Source: Pseudomonas sp. Au-Pse12 (GTDB lineage: Bacteria; Pseudomonadota; Gammaproteobacteria; Pseudomonadales; Pseudomonadaceae). Taken from it: a stretch of DNA of 64,000 nucleotides. Shown here piece by piece: positions 21,772 to 32,009 of the stretch. The notes under the pieces are model-generated. The model was not told where the DNA came from, did no database searches, and saw only the letters and a list, made by a program, of their open reading frames with translations. The DNA is taken from the NCBI RefSeq assembly GCF_021341665.1, contig NZ_JAJTTH010000002.1:558001-622000 (forward strand), given 5' to 3'. Made by a program: the position numbers and the translations under genes. Every line of letters begins with the position of its first letter. Within the stretch, counting starts at the first letter, position 1.

Positions 21772-22218
21772 ATGGCCTTGTTCGTTTCGATCCTGCTCAG
21801 CCTGCTCGCCGGTTTCGCCGTGCCCCTCCAGGCCGGGACCAACGCCCGCCTGGGCACCCTGCTGGGGCATCCACTGTGGGCCACCGGTGTTTCGCTGCTG
21901 GTCAGCCTGCTGGTGCTGGGGGTCCTGCTGCTGTTCATCAAGGTGCCCAAGCCCAATCTCATGGCCGCCCTGCAAGGCCCCTGGTGGATCTGGATGGGCG
22001 GCCTGGCCGGAGTGCTCTACATCACCGTCGCGCTGTTGATGGCGCCACGCCTGGGGGCGCTGAATTTCATCATGGTGGTGATCATCGGCCAGTTGCTGAT
22101 CTCGCTGATCATCGACTACTTCGGGCTGGTGGGCCTGCCACGCAAGGACATCAGCCTGCAGAAGCTGATCGGCGTGCTGGTGGTGATCGGCGGCTTCGTC
22201 ATCACCACCCGTGGCTGA
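21772..22218 (+). CDS. DUF606 / YdcZ-family DMT membrane protein
   Basis: Inner-membrane protein of 148 aa with five hydrophobic segments (starting MALFVSILLSLLAGFAVPLQAGTNARLG). DUF606 members are half-size relatives of drug/metabolite transporters and usually act as dimers or pairs. The substrate is unknown. AAGGAAG about 8 bases upstream supports this ATG; a GTG at 21724 would add 16 residues. It is monocistronic and convergent with a LysR gene. Confidence 0.88.
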   Translation: MALFVSILLSLLAGFAVPLQAGTNARLGTLLGHPLWATGVSLLVSLLVLGVLLLFIKVPKPNLMAALQGPWWIWMGGLAGVLYITVALLMAPRLGALNFIMVVIIGQLLISLIIDYFGLVGLPRKDISLQKLIGVLVVIGGFVITTRG

Positions 22219-22227
22219 GGTGCCGCC

Positions 22228-23145
22228 TCAGTCCTTGGACACGCTGGCCAGCCTGACCTGCTCACGCAACCAGCGATGCGCCAGGTCATCACCGAAACGC
22301 GAATGCCAGATCTGCACGAACTTGAAGGGCGCAATGTTCAGCGGTGGGGTCAAGCGCAGCAGCCCCTGCTGCAGCGGGACTTCATCCAGGGTACGGCTGG
22401 CTACGGTGAGGATCAGGTCGGTGCCACGGATCATGTTCGGCGCCGCCCCCCAATGGGGCACGCTGACCGCAATCTGTCGCTGCAGGCCTTCGTCTGCCAG
22501 GCGGTGATCGACCTCACCGTTGAAGCAACCGTCCATCGACACCTGCAAATGGGGACGCGCCAGATAGGCGCTCAAATCCAGGCTTTGCTCCGCGCCCAAC
22601 GTGCTGCCATCCACCAGGCAAGAGAAGGTCTCTTCGAACAGCACCTCCTTGACGATCTCTTCCCCAAGGCTGGGAAACACCCCCAGGGCCAAGTCAATCT
22701 GGCCCTGGGCAATCTGCTCGAACATCTCGTGGCGGCTGCCCTGGGTCACCACCAGGCGCATCAACGGCGCCTCACCGCGCAGGCGCACCAGCAACCGGGG
22801 AAGCACGATGGCCGCACCGTAATCCGACATTGCCAAGTGAAAGATCCGCTGAGAGGTGGCCGGATCGAAGTCCAGGGATTTGCCGAGCAAGGTCTCGATC
22901 TGGCTGAGAATCTCCTTGAGGGGCGCCTGCAGGCTACGGGCCAGCGGGCTGAGCAGCACGTCGTTGCCCTGGCGGATCAGCAATGGATCATCCAGTAGCA
23001 CCCGCAGCTTGCCCAGGGAATGGCTGATGGCCGGCTGGCTCAGGTGCAGGCGCTCGCCGGTGCGGGTCACATGTTTTTCCGTCAGCAAGGCATCGAGGAT
23101 TACCAACAGATTCAGGTCGATATTGCGCAGAGAAACACGGGGCAT
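22228..23145 (-). CDS. LysR-family transcriptional regulator (NodD/PcpR-like)
   Basis: Regulator of 305 aa. The N-terminal winged HTH (residues 7-66) reads NIDLNLLVILDALLTEKHVTRTG, then LHLSQPAISHSLGKLR, as in the NodD/LinR branch of LysR proteins. A periplasmic-binding-type effector domain follows (about 95-295). The effector and targets are unknown. The neighbouring DUF606 gene is convergent, not divergent, so it is not an obvious target. The start at 23145 (MPRVSLRN) fits the family. Confidence 0.92.
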   Translation of the reverse strand: MPRVSLRNIDLNLLVILDALLTEKHVTRTGERLHLSQPAISHSLGKLRVLLDDPLLIRQGNDVLLSPLARSLQAPLKEILSQIETLLGKSLDFDPATSQRIFHLAMSDYGAAIVLPRLLVRLRGEAPLMRLVVTQGSRHEMFEQIAQGQIDLALGVFPSLGEEIVKEVLFEETFSCLVDGSTLGAEQSLDLSAYLARPHLQVSMDGCFNGEVDHRLADEGLQRQIAVSVPHWGAAPNMIRGTDLILTVASRTLDEVPLQQGLLRLTPPLNIAPFKFVQIWHSRFGDDLAHRWLREQVRLASVSKD

Positions 23146-23214
23146 CCGGTATTTTCCAACTGGGACATGCTCGGCGGCGGGAGCGCAGGATAACCCGGGG
23201 CCAGGGCCCGGATG

Positions 23215-23242
23215 CAAAACGGGCGACCCGAAGGCCGCCCGT
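23215..23242 (-). terminator. Terminator of phoH
   Basis: Leftward stem ACGGGCGGCC / GGTCGCCCGT with a TTCG tetraloop and TTTTG after it, 18 bases past the phoH stop. Confidence 0.82.
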
Positions 23243-23259
23243 GCTGGAAGGGATTGCCG

Positions 23260-24654
23260 TTACAGATGGCTCTCCGCGTACTCCGCCAGGATCGAGCGCG
23301 GCACCCCTTGCAGGGTGATGTGCACACCGTTGGGGAAGTCCTTGAAGCGTTCGGTGAGGTAGGTCAGGCCCGAGCTGGTGGCCGACAGGTAAGGGGTATC
23401 GATCTGTGCCAGGTTGCCCAGGCACACCACTTTGGAACCGGCGCCGGCACGGGTGATGATGGTTTTCATCTGGTGCGGGGTGAGGTTCTGGCATTCGTCG
23501 ATCAGGATCAGGCTCTGCTGGAAGCTGCGACCACGAATGTAGTTCAGGGATTTGAACTGCAACGGCACCTTGCTGAGGATGTAGTCGACGCTGCCGTGGG
23601 TGTTCTCGTCGTCCATGTGCAGGGCTTCGAGGTTGTCGGTGATGGCGCCCAGCCAGGGTTCCATCTTCTCCGCCTCGGTGCCCGGCAGGAAGCCGATCTC
23701 CTGGTCCAGCCCCTGCACGCTACGGGTGGCGATGATGCGCCGGTAGCGCTTGCTGACCATGGTCTGCTCGATGGCCGCGGCCAGGGCCAGGATGGTCTTG
23801 CCGGAGCCGGCGGCGCCGGACAGGTTGACCAGGTGGATGTCCGGGTCGAGCAGCGCGTACAGCGCCAGGCCCTGATAGATGTCACGCGGTTTCAGGCCCC
23901 AGGCTTCCTGGTGCAACAGGGGTTCCTGATGCAGGTCGAGGATCAGCAGCACATCGGCGCGGATTTCCTTGATCCAGCCGACAAAGCCCTGCTCGTCGAT
24001 GATGAATTCATTGATATGCACCGCCGGCAGGTTGTCGATCAGCTGCACCTGGTGCCAGGTGCGGCCGTGGTCCTGGCGGGTTTCCACCTTGCTCACGCGG
24101 TCCCAGAACGAGCCGCTCATGTTGTGGAAACCATTGGGCAGCAGGGATACGTCGTCCACCAACTGGTCGGTGCTGTAGTCCTCGGCGGCGATCCCGCAGG
24201 CCCGCGCCTTGAGGCGCATGTTGATGTCTTTGGTCACCAGCACCACGGGCAGGTCCTTGTTGCGCGCGTGCAGGTCGATCAACTGGTTGATGATGATGTT
24301 GTCGTTGAGGTTTTCCGGCAACAGGCTGTTGGGCTCGTTGCGCTTGCTCATGAGGATCGACAGCAAGCCCTTGGGTCCGCTCTTGCCACGCTGGATCGGC
24401 ACCCCCAGCTCGACGTCCTCGGGCGAGGCTTCGCCCAGGGTCTTGTCGATCAGGCGGATCGCCTGGCGGCATTCGGCGGCCACGCTGTGATGCCCGCTCT
24501 TGAGCTTGTCCAGCTCTTCGAGGACGGTCATCGGAATGGCAACGTGGTGTTCTTCGAAATTCAGCAGGGCGTTGGGATCGTGAATCAATACATTGGTATC
24601 GAGTACATAAAGGATTGGCTGGTTGGAAGAAGGGCTACGTCCGTGGTCATCCAT
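23260..24654 (-). CDS. phoH: PhoH-family ATPase with N-terminal PIN domain
   Basis: Two-domain cytoplasmic protein of 464 aa. The N-terminal PIN ribonuclease domain (about residues 12-155) shows acidic residues in YVLDTNVLIHDPNAL and LEELDKLK. The C-terminal PhoH P-loop ATPase domain (about 250-460) has Walker A GAAGSGKT and Walker B ILIDECQNLTPHQMK. The architecture is that of PhoH2-type RNA helicase/RNase proteins. The role in Pseudomonas is not established. It is transcribed alone, with its own terminator. Confidence 0.93.
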   Translation of the reverse strand: MDDHGRSPSSNQPILYVLDTNVLIHDPNALLNFEEHHVAIPMTVLEELDKLKSGHHSVAAECRQAIRLIDKTLGEASPEDVELGVPIQRGKSGPKGLLSILMSKRNEPNSLLPENLNDNIIINQLIDLHARNKDLPVVLVTKDINMRLKARACGIAAEDYSTDQLVDDVSLLPNGFHNMSGSFWDRVSKVETRQDHGRTWHQVQLIDNLPAVHINEFIIDEQGFVGWIKEIRADVLLILDLHQEPLLHQEAWGLKPRDIYQGLALYALLDPDIHLVNLSGAAGSGKTILALAAAIEQTMVSKRYRRIIATRSVQGLDQEIGFLPGTEAEKMEPWLGAITDNLEALHMDDENTHGSVDYILSKVPLQFKSLNYIRGRSFQQSLILIDECQNLTPHQMKTIITRAGAGSKVVCLGNLAQIDTPYLSATSSGLTYLTERFKDFPNGVHITLQGVPRSILAEYAESHL

Positions 24655-24999
24655 ACTCGGTCACCTTATGTGGGAGCCAGTCGACGCAATACCATGGGGT
24701 ATCGCGCCTCGAAGGGCCACCGAATTCACCTGCGAGGTTCAGGTGACCTGCACACACAAGGAGTCTTGGGAGACGCCACCTGTGTCGCAGGTTTCGGCGG
24801 TCTGATTTCGTAATACTCCAAAAACCGTGACAGGAAAACGCACTTTGACGCTTTTTTGATGTTTATTTTTCAGAGTGACGAAAAGCCCTTGGCGCGTTGC
24901 CCGGTCACCGTTAAAGTCGGAAGTCCGCCTGCCTCGAAATCCCGCTGAAATCCACCGCCTGTGCGCCCCACGCTCCGTGTTTGCGGGTATTTGGCCGTT
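24655..24999. other. Intergenic region upstream of phoH and downstream of the deacetylase gene
   Basis: 345 bp. It should contain the phoH promoter (leftward) and the end of the deacetylase transcript. Short inverted segments (CAGGTGACCTG near 24739-24749) are visible. No gene, no REP element and no convincing terminator was recognised. Confidence 0.4.
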
Positions 25000-26124
25000 T
25001 CAGCGAAATGCGTCCTGACAATCCTCCCAGCCGATGCCGCTCTGCGCGGTCTGCGCCAGCAGCCAGGGCAGGCTGCTCTTGACCCCGTCCTGCTTGGCAT
25101 TGAAGGCAATCACCCCGCGCCGCCACAGCAGCATCAGGGTCAGCACCCGCTGGCCACTGTCCTCGGCCTTGAGCTTGCCGGCGCCATCCTGGGCGTCGAT
25201 GTCCCACAACGCCACCTGCATGCCCTGGGCATTGAAGAAGCCCTGGGCGTCGGCGCGACGCTGGCCGAAGGGCGGGCGAAACAGCGGCACGTAGTTTTCC
25301 GGCAGCTTGCTCTTCACCAGGTCGGCGCTGCGCTGGATCGAGTACTGCCAGTCCTGCCAGTGGCTGTGGGAGCGGAACTCCCAGCCCTGGACCCCGACGC
25401 ACTGCCGGGAATACAGCGACTGCAGGCTGGCCACCGAGGCCTTGTCGAGGCGGTTCTGGATGTCGTTGCCGAGGACGAAGAACGTCCCGCTGAGGTTGGC
25501 CTTGCGCAGGTAGTTGGTGAGCCAGGGCGTATTGTCCGGCGCCAGGTTGGCGGCGCTGTCGAAGGTCAGCAGAAACAGCCGGTCGTTGAGTTCGTCGCCG
25601 TTGCGCTCGTAGTCGCCGTAGCGCAGCACCTCGCTGCTGGTCTGCGGTGAAAGCGCCGCCTTGCGCAGCAATTCGTCCAGGTACTGCTCATGGAAGCTGC
25701 GGCTGGGTTCGCCCCAGCGGGCGTAATAGGAATCCTCGCTGAGCTGGAACTTGCCGGCCTGCTTGCGCAGCTGCTGCATGTTTTCCACCAGGAAACAGAA
25801 CGAAGCGTCCTGATCGCAGCTCTGCTGGGCGAAGTCGTAGTTCTCCAGCAGGCGCGTCCACAGATGCTCGCGCAGCTCGTTGATCGCCTCCATGTTGATC
25901 ATGCGCAGGCCCAGGCGCTGCTTCAGCGACGCCTCGTCCCAGGCTTCGCTGACCAGCAGCGCTCGGGCGAAGGTCAGGATCTCGGCCCGCGAGGCGACAT
26001 CGAACAGGGTCGGATTGTCGAGTTTTTCCGGCCAGGTGCTGCGATCCAGGGTCGCCACATCATTGGGCGCCGCCAGCACGCTGACACTCAGTAGCCAGGC
26101 CGAGAAGAGAAACGCGATACGCAA
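25000..26124 (-). CDS. Polysaccharide deacetylase-family protein, exported
   Basis: Protein of 374 aa with a signal peptide (MRIAFLFSAWLLSVSVLA, cleaved near residue 18). The C-terminal half (about 205-370) resembles the NodB carbohydrate-esterase 4 fold: FLLTFDSAANLAPDN as the first motif, RSHSHWQDW as the histidine motif and LFRPPFGQRRADA as the third. The first motif is TFDS rather than TFDD, so metal-dependent activity is uncertain. The N-terminal half is unassigned. Its closeness to the alginate operon is noted, but no shared transcript is seen. Confidence 0.8.
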   Translation of the reverse strand: MRIAFLFSAWLLSVSVLAAPNDVATLDRSTWPEKLDNPTLFDVASRAEILTFARALLVSEAWDEASLKQRLGLRMINMEAINELREHLWTRLLENYDFAQQSCDQDASFCFLVENMQQLRKQAGKFQLSEDSYYARWGEPSRSFHEQYLDELLRKAALSPQTSSEVLRYGDYERNGDELNDRLFLLTFDSAANLAPDNTPWLTNYLRKANLSGTFFVLGNDIQNRLDKASVASLQSLYSRQCVGVQGWEFRSHSHWQDWQYSIQRSADLVKSKLPENYVPLFRPPFGQRRADAQGFFNAQGMQVALWDIDAQDGAGKLKAEDSGQRVLTLMLLWRRGVIAFNAKQDGVKSSLPWLLAQTAQSGIGWEDCQDAFR

Positions 26125-26192
26125 AAGGGATGCCTCCAGAACAAAACCCGCGCGGCACTATAGCCGATTCGCCGGGCAACAAAGGCATCCCT

Positions 26193-26220
26193 GTGGTGAG
26201 CGAGCTTGCTCCCTCGCCAC
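26193..26220. repeat. REP element (GTGGTGAGCGAGCTTGCTCC type)
   Basis: A single imperfect palindrome of the common Pseudomonas REP class, with GTGG and CCAC ends and the AGCGAGCTTGCTCC core. It lies between the deacetylase gene and yaaA. Confidence 0.8.
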
Positions 26221-26315
26221 AACCGGCATCCGCCATGCGTCAGCTATCGCCTTGATAGGTGGAGTCCACGCGCCCGACCCCCTAGAATCCCCCGACGCTT
26301 AAAGGAGACGACCCC

Positions 26316-27095
26316 ATGCTGATGGTGATTTCACCCGCCAAGACCCTCGATTACGAAACACCGCCGGTCACCCAGCGCTTTACCCAGCCGCAATACCTCG
26401 ACCACTCCCAGGAACTGATCCAGCAACTGCGGGAACTGAGCCCGGCGCAGATCAGCGAACTGATGCACGTGTCCGACAAGATCGGCGGCCTGAATGCCGC
26501 GCGCTTCGGCAGCTGGACCCCGGCCTTCACCCCGGACAACGCCAAGCAGGCGCTGCTGGCGTTCAAGGGCGACGTCTACACCGGGCTCAACGCCGAATCC
26601 CTCAGTGAAGCGGACTTCGACTACGCCCAGCAGCACCTGCGCATGCTCTCCGGCCTGTACGGCCTGCTGCGCCCCCTGGACCTGATGCAGCCCTACCGCC
26701 TGGAAATGGGCACCAAGCTGGCCAACGCCCGGGGCAAGGACCTGTACGCCTTCTGGGGCACCCGCATCAGTGAATGGCTGAACGAAGCCCTGGCCGAACA
26801 AGGCGACGACCTGCTGCTGAACCTGGCCTCCAACGAGTACTTCTCGGCGGTCAAGCGCACGGCCCTGAACGCGCGGATCATCAACACCGAGTTCAAGGAC
26901 CTGAAGAACGGCCAGTACAAGATCATCAGCTTCTATGCCAAGAAGGCCCGGGGCCTGATGAGCCGCTTCGTCATCCAGGAACGCATCAACGACCCCGCCC
27001 AACTCAAGCAATTCGACGTCCAGGGCTACCGCTTCAGCGCGGAGCAATCGAAAGCCGACAACCTGGTGTTCCTGCGCGACCACGCACCGGAATAA
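26316..27095 (+). CDS. yaaA: Peroxide stress protein YaaA
   Basis: DUF328/UPF0246 protein of 259 aa that in E. coli limits intracellular iron and oxidative DNA damage during peroxide stress. Signature blocks are [14 protein letters not shown] at the N-terminus, [30 protein letters not shown] in the middle and [15 protein letters not shown] near residue 210-225. AAAGGAG lies 8 bases before the ATG. A GC-rich stem-loop without T-tract follows at 27110-27134. Confidence 0.95.
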   Translation: MLMVISPAKTLDYETPPVTQRFTQPQYLDHSQELIQQLRELSPAQISELMHVSDKIGGLNAARFGSWTPAFTPDNAKQALLAFKGDVYTGLNAESLSEADFDYAQQHLRMLSGLYGLLRPLDLMQPYRLEMGTKLANARGKDLYAFWGTRISEWLNEALAEQGDDLLLNLASNEYFSAVKRTALNARIINTEFKDLKNGQYKIISFYAKKARGLMSRFVIQERINDPAQLKQFDVQGYRFSAEQSKADNLVFLRDHAPE

Positions 27096-27908
27096 AGCGT
27101 TCCCCTGCCGCGCTCGCTGCCAACCGGCGAGCGCGCCAGAATGTGATCACCCGCACATTCCCCGCTCCTGATCAGCCATTTTTTTGGCGCCATAGAACTT
27201 TCCGCGCTTTCCCTAACTTTTATTTCACTCGACAGAGCTGATTTTTTTCAGTAGTGGCACCACTTTTTTTATCGAGTAGTGGCACAAAAGTATCCTCTCG
27301 CTTCAACTCCCCATAACTAAAGGCCCAAACCGTTAGTGCTATCAATATGCGAGCAGTGCCATCTTTCTCAATATTTCAATAAATTTCAAAAAACAGGATG
27401 AGCGGGCCGGAACTATGCCTGCGGACACCGCTCATACCACCGGTAACGATTCTCAACGAACGTGTAGGAGATGACTTACACAGACTCAGGAGAAACTAAT
27501 CAAGTAGCAGGATTGGTTTGACCAATGAGTCACAAACTTAAACTAAAGGGTAAACAACAGGAGATAAGGCACCTCAACTATCCCCTAAAAAGCCAAGGAA
27601 CAGCTGGCCTTCAAGGACCGCGAAACCCAATGGACAGCCCGCACTACGTGGCATCCAGCCATCCACCTGGATACGGATGGTGTTTCTCGAGGAACCTGCA
27701 GCAGGAGCCGCCGGCAACATTCAAGGGCAAGTCAAAACAACACGGATTGGTTGCGCACAACTTGAGTGCATTTATTTAGACACTCGGAACTTAGTCTGCC
27801 TGCACACGGCACTACAGCACACTTCGCTGTACTTCCGAGTGCGCAACAACAGCTGGCAAACATTAACTCCGGCCATCTAATGGCGTGAATAAGACAGAGG
27901 TAAATGCG
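27096..27908 (+). promoter_or_regulatory. algD upstream regulatory region and long leader
   Basis: 813 bp of lower GC content that hold no convincing gene. A yaaA stem-loop (27110-27134) comes first. Two copies of AGTAGTGGCAC (27250-27260 and 27275-27285, 25 bp apart) follow, with T-runs between them. The candidate AlgU promoter is at 27409-27436. The implied untranslated leader is about 465 nt, with several GGA triplets that could bind Rsm proteins. A long regulated leader is also the rule in P. aeruginosa algD. Confidence 0.6.
27409..27436 (+). promoter_or_regulatory. Candidate AlgU (RpoE-type) promoter of algD
   Basis: GGAACTA, 16 bases, then TCATA. This resembles the AlgU consensus GAACTT-N16/17-TCtgA and the P. 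aeruginosa algD promoter (GGAACTT-N17-TCCTA). No better match was seen in the region. The transcription start would fall near 27443. Confidence 0.6.
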
Positions 27909-29225
27909 ATGCGCATCAGCATATTTGGTTTGGGTTACGTCGGTGCAGTTTGTGCCGGTTGCCTGTCCGCACGGGGCCATGAAGTGGTTGGCGTTGATAT
28001 CTCCAAAGACAAGATCGACCTGATCAACGCCGGCAAATCGCCGATCGTTGAACCGGGTCTGGGTGAACTTCTGGCGCAAGGCATCCAGACCGCTCGCCTG
28101 CGCGGTACCACCCACTTCGCCGAAGCCATCCGCGATACCGACCTGTCGATGATCTGCGTCGGTACCCCGAGCAAGAAGAACGGCGACCTGGAACTGGACT
28201 ACATCGAATCGGTGTGCCGCGAGATCGGTTTCGTCCTGCGCGACAAGGCCACCCGCCACACCATCGTGGTGCGCAGCACGGTGCTGCCGGGCACGGTGAA
28301 GAACGTGGTGATCCCGATTCTCGAAGACTGCTCGGGCAAGAAGGCCGGGGTGGACTTCGGCGTCGCGGTGAACCCCGAGTTCCTGCGTGAAAGCACCGCG
28401 ATCAAGGACTACGACTTCCCGCCCATGACCGTGATCGGCCAGTTCGACCAGGCCTCCGGCGACGTGCTGCAAGCGCTGTACGAAGAACTCGACGCGCCGA
28501 TCATCCGCAAGGACATCGAAGTCGCCGAGATGATCAAGTACACCTGCAACGTCTGGCACGCGACCAAGGTCACCTTCGCCAACGAGATCGGCAACATCGC
28601 CAAGGCCGTGGGCGTCGACGGGCGTGAAGTGATGGACGTAGTCTGCCAGGACAAGACCCTCAACCTGTCCCAGTACTACATGCGCCCGGGCTTCGCCTTC
28701 GGCGGCTCCTGCCTGCCCAAGGACGTGCGCGCCCTGACCTACCGCGCCGGCTCGCTGGACATCGAGGCGCCGCTGCTCAACTCGCTGATGCGCAGCAACG
28801 AATCCCAGGTGCAGAACGCCTTCGACATCGTCGAAAGCCACGACAAGCGCAAGGTCGCCCTGCTCGGCCTGAGCTTCAAGGCCGGCACCGACGACCTGCG
28901 CGAGAGCCCACTGGTGGAGCTGGCGGAAATGCTCATTGGCAAGGGCTTCGACCTGAGCATCTACGACAGCAACGTCGAGTACGCCCGGGTCCACGGCGCC
29001 AACAAGGACTACATCGAGTCGAAGATCCCCCACGTTTCGTCCCTGCTCAACTCGGACTTCGACGCAGTGATCGGCAAGTCCGACCTGATCATCCTCGGCA
29101 ACCGCGACGAGAAGTTCCGCGCCCTGGCCGAACACGTGCCTGAAGGCAAGCAGGTCATCGACCTGGTGGGCTTCATGGCCAAGGCCACCAGCAGCAAAGG
29201 CCGTACCGAAGGCATTTGCTGGTAA
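27909..29225 (+). CDS. algD: GDP-mannose 6-dehydrogenase AlgD
   Basis: Oxidises GDP-mannose with two NAD to GDP-mannuronate, the committed step of alginate synthesis. The protein has 438 aa. The N-terminal Rossmann site [17 protein letters not shown] is followed by the UDP/GDP-sugar dehydrogenase signature with active-site Cys268 (GGSCLPKD). The substrate-binding lysine segment [21 protein letters not shown] is intact. The ATG at 27909 gives the family N-terminus; an upstream in-frame ATG at 27885 would add 8 residues. First gene of the twelve-gene operon. Confidence 0.97.
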   Translation: MRISIFGLGYVGAVCAGCLSARGHEVVGVDISKDKIDLINAGKSPIVEPGLGELLAQGIQTARLRGTTHFAEAIRDTDLSMICVGTPSKKNGDLELDYIESVCREIGFVLRDKATRHTIVVRSTVLPGTVKNVVIPILEDCSGKKAGVDFGVAVNPEFLRESTAIKDYDFPPMTVIGQFDQASGDVLQALYEELDAPIIRKDIEVAEMIKYTCNVWHATKVTFANEIGNIAKAVGVDGREVMDVVCQDKTLNLSQYYMRPGFAFGGSCLPKDVRALTYRAGSLDIEAPLLNSLMRSNESQVQNAFDIVESHDKRKVALLGLSFKAGTDDLRESPLVELAEMLIGKGFDLSIYDSNVEYARVHGANKDYIESKIPHVSSLLNSDFDAVIGKSDLIILGNRDEKFRALAEHVPEGKQVIDLVGFMAKATSSKGRTEGICW

Positions 29226-29228
29226 AGG

Positions 29229-29303
29229 CAGCGGCAAGCTCCGAGCTGCAAGCCGCAAGTGAGAGCACCGTGCTTGCAGCTTGCGGCTTGGAGCTTGCAG
29301 CTC
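29229..29303. repeat. Imperfect inverted repeat between algD and alg8
   Basis: GCAAGCTCC...AAGCCGCAAG on the left is mirrored by CTTGCGGCTTGGAGCTTGC on the right. The units belong to the AGCTGCAAGC / CAAGCGGCAAGC family also found after algA (from 44570). The RNA would form a long hairpin between the first two genes. Confidence 0.7.
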
Positions 29304-29323
29304 AGAACTTTAGGACTTCGATT

Positions 29324-30805
29324 ATGCACAGGCTAAAGCACGGCCTGCTTCAGGCCGCCGGTTGGCTGTTTTACTTGAGTTTGCTGATGGGCATGGCCTT
29401 GCTGCTGCCCGCCTCGACCTTCGACTCGCAGTCCAAGGACTTCATTTTCCTGATTGGCGCCGTGGGTATCTGGCGCTACTCGATGGGGGCCACGCACTTC
29501 GTGCGCGGCATGCTGTTTCTCTACGTGGTCTACCCGCACCTGCGGCGCAAGGTGCGCAAGCTCGGCAGCGCGGCCGACCCGTCCCACGTGTTCCTGATGG
29601 TCACCAGCTTTCGCATCGACGCGCTGACCACCGCCCAGGTCTACGGCTCGGTGATCCGCGAAGCCATCGACTGCGGTTTCCCCACCACCGTGGTCTGCTC
29701 GATCGTGGAGATGTCCGACGAGCTGCTGGTGAAAAGCCTGTGGGCACGGATGAACCCGCCGGAGCGGGTCAAGCTGGACTTCGTGCGCATCCCCGGCACC
29801 GGCAAGCGCGACGGCCTGGCCTTCGGCTTCCGCGCCATCTCCCGCCACCTGCCGGACAGCCGTGCCGTGGTGGCGGTGATCGACGGCGACACCGTGCTCG
29901 GCGAAGGCGTGGTGCGCAAGACCGTGCCCTGGTTCCAGCTGTTCGGCAATGTCGGCGGCCTGACCACCAATGAATTCTGCGAAGTGCGCGGCGGCTACGT
30001 CATGAGCGAATGGCACAAGCTGCGCTTCGCCCAGCGCCACATCAACATGTGCTCCATGGCCCTGTCCAAGCGTGTGCTGACCATGACCGGGCGCATGTCG
30101 GTGTTCCGCGCCACCGTGGTCACCGACCCGGACTTCATCGCCGACGTCGAAAGCGACTCCCTGCAGCACTGGCGCCTGGGCCGCTTCAAGTTCCTCACCG
30201 GCGACGACAAGTCCAGCTGGTACAGCCTGATGCGCCTGGGCTACGACACCTTCTACGTGCCGGACGCGGCGATCAACACCGTGGAGCACCCGCCGGAAAA
30301 GAGCTTCATCAAGGCCAGCCGCAAGCTGATGTTCCGCTGGTACGGCAACAACCTGCGGCAGAACGCCCGAGCCCTCGGCCTGGGGATCAAGCGCCTGGGG
30401 CTGTTCACCAGCGTGGTGCTGTTCGACCAGCGCGTGTCGATGTGGACCTCGCTGCTGGGGCTGACCGTGGCCATCATCGCCAGCGTCAAGTACGGCACCG
30501 CCTTTCTCCTGGCCTACCTGCTGTGGATCGGCATTACCCGGCTGATCCTGACCCTGCTGCTGTCCTGCTCGGGGCACCGCATCGGCCCGGCCTACCCCTT
30601 GATTCTCTATTACAACCAGATCGTCGGCGCGCTGGTGAAGATCTACGTGTTCTTCCGCCTCGACCAGCAATCCTGGACCCGCCAGGACACCAAACTGACC
30701 CGTGATCTCGCCAGCTTTCAACGTTGGTTCAACACCTGGTCGTCTCGAACCATGACCTTCTCGGCCGGCAGCGTATTCGTCGCCGTGCTGCTGCTGATGG
30801 TCTGA
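29324..30805 (+). CDS. alg8: Alginate polymerase, glycosyltransferase Alg8
   Basis: Inner-membrane GT2 family polymerase that joins mannuronate from GDP-mannuronate, 493 aa (P. aeruginosa 494). Two N-terminal membrane segments (about 10-58) precede the catalytic domain with Asp187-Gly-Asp189 ([11 protein letters not shown]), a second acidic cluster in [11 protein letters not shown] and C-terminal membrane helices. It needs Alg44 and c-di-GMP. The ATG at 29324 ([10 protein letters not shown]) is preferred to a more upstream frame opening that would translate the intergenic repeat. Confidence 0.96.
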   Translation: MHRLKHGLLQAAGWLFYLSLLMGMALLLPASTFDSQSKDFIFLIGAVGIWRYSMGATHFVRGMLFLYVVYPHLRRKVRKLGSAADPSHVFLMVTSFRIDALTTAQVYGSVIREAIDCGFPTTVVCSIVEMSDELLVKSLWARMNPPERVKLDFVRIPGTGKRDGLAFGFRAISRHLPDSRAVVAVIDGDTVLGEGVVRKTVPWFQLFGNVGGLTTNEFCEVRGGYVMSEWHKLRFAQRHINMCSMALSKRVLTMTGRMSVFRATVVTDPDFIADVESDSLQHWRLGRFKFLTGDDKSSWYSLMRLGYDTFYVPDAAINTVEHPPEKSFIKASRKLMFRWYGNNLRQNARALGLGIKRLGLFTSVVLFDQRVSMWTSLLGLTVAIIASVKYGTAFLLAYLLWIGITRLILTLLLSCSGHRIGPAYPLILYYNQIVGALVKIYVFFRLDQQSWTRQDTKLTRDLASFQRWFNTWSSRTMTFSAGSVFVAVLLLMV

Positions 30806-30837
30806 CCCGACTTGCCTGAAATTAGGAACTCGACTCT

Positions 30838-32007
30838 ATGAACACCGCCGTGAACGTCAACGTAGTGCATGAATCCGAAGCCCAACGCCAGCACGCCCGG
30901 GTCAAGATCCCGGCCAAGCTGCGCTTTTTCGGCAACGAGGCCAAGCCGCTGGAAGTGCGGGTCCACGACCTTTCCGCCGGCGGCCTGAGCTTCAACGCCG
31001 GGCAGCAGGTGCTGACCCTGGGCGCCGTGCACAAGGGCCGCCTGCAATTTGTCATCGACAACCTCGGCCTGGCCATGGACGTCGAGCTGCAGATCCGCTC
31101 CTTCGATCGCCAGAGCGGCCGCGTCGGTTGCCAGTTCCAGAACCTCGAACCCCAGGACATCTCTACCCTGCGCCACCTGATCACCTCGCACCTGGCCGGC
31201 GACATCGTCAGCATGGGCGACGTGCTCGCCACCCTGCAGCGCGACAATTTCACCAAGGCGCGCAAGACCAAGGACAGCGGCAGCGGCATGAGCGCGCTGG
31301 GCCGGCTGCGGGCGGTGACCTTCAGCGCCGGGATCTTCATCGTCGGCCTGGCCGCCTTCGGCTTCGTGCTCAAGTCGGTGTACGGCATGTACTTCGTCAG
31401 CCACGCCCAGGCCGGGCTGGTCAACGTGCCGGGGATGAACGTCACCATGCCCCGCGATGGCACCGTGCAAAGCCTGGTGCAGACCGATGGCGCCGTGGCC
31501 AAGGGCGCGCCGCTGGCCAGTTTCAGCACCAGCATGCTCGACGTGCTCAAGGGCCACCTGGACGAAAACCAACTGCAACCGGCCAAGGTCGAGGAACTGT
31601 TCGGCAAGCAGATGACCGGCACCCTGACCTCCCCCTGCGACTGCACCGTGGCCCAGCAGCTGGTGGCCGACGGTCAGTACGCGAGCAAGGGCGACGTGAT
31701 CTTCCAACTGGTGCCGCGCAACAGCCAGGCCAACGTCGAGGCGCGCTTCTCCTATCGCCAGTTCGGCGACGTGCGCCCGGGCACCCAGGTCAACTTCCAG
31801 ATCGCCGGCGAGGATGAAATGCGCACCGGCACCATCGTCAGCAGCGCCAGCCTCAACAGCAGCGACCTGTCCTCCGATATCCGCGTGCAGATCAAGCCCG
31901 ACGTGCCGCTGAGCAGCGCCTTCGCCGGCCGCCCGGTGGAAGTCAGCAGCGACCGCGGCCCGTCGATGAACTGGCTGATCGACAAAGCCATGGCCGCGGG
32001 TCTGTAA
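30838..32007 (+). CDS. alg44: Alginate co-polymerase Alg44, c-di-GMP receptor (PilZ)
   Basis: Activates Alg8 on binding c-di-GMP and bridges the periplasm, 389 aa. The N-terminal PilZ domain has Arg17, Arg21 (RQHAR) and Asp44-Leu-Ser46-Ala-Gly-Gly (DLSAGG), the ligand residues known from P. aeruginosa. One membrane segment (about 160-180, FSAGIFIVGLAAFGFVL) leads to a periplasmic HlyD/MFP-like region with VNVPGMNVTMPRDGTVQSL. All the binding residues are intact, so c-di-GMP control should operate. It lies 32 bases after alg8. Confidence 0.96.
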   Translation: MNTAVNVNVVHESEAQRQHARVKIPAKLRFFGNEAKPLEVRVHDLSAGGLSFNAGQQVLTLGAVHKGRLQFVIDNLGLAMDVELQIRSFDRQSGRVGCQFQNLEPQDISTLRHLITSHLAGDIVSMGDVLATLQRDNFTKARKTKDSGSGMSALGRLRAVTFSAGIFIVGLAAFGFVLKSVYGMYFVSHAQAGLVNVPGMNVTMPRDGTVQSLVQTDGAVAKGAPLASFSTSMLDVLKGHLDENQLQPAKVEELFGKQMTGTLTSPCDCTVAQQLVADGQYASKGDVIFQLVPRNSQANVEARFSYRQFGDVRPGTQVNFQIAGEDEMRTGTIVSSASLNSSDLSSDIRVQIKPDVPLSSAFAGRPVEVSSDRGPSMNWLIDKAMAAGL

Positions 32008-32009
32008 CC

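Noticed and set aside
27250..27300. Sigma-54 promoter at the TGGCAC sites upstream of algD
   Set aside because: TGGCAC occurs twice, but the -12 GC element is missing at the required distance (TTTTT and TATC instead).
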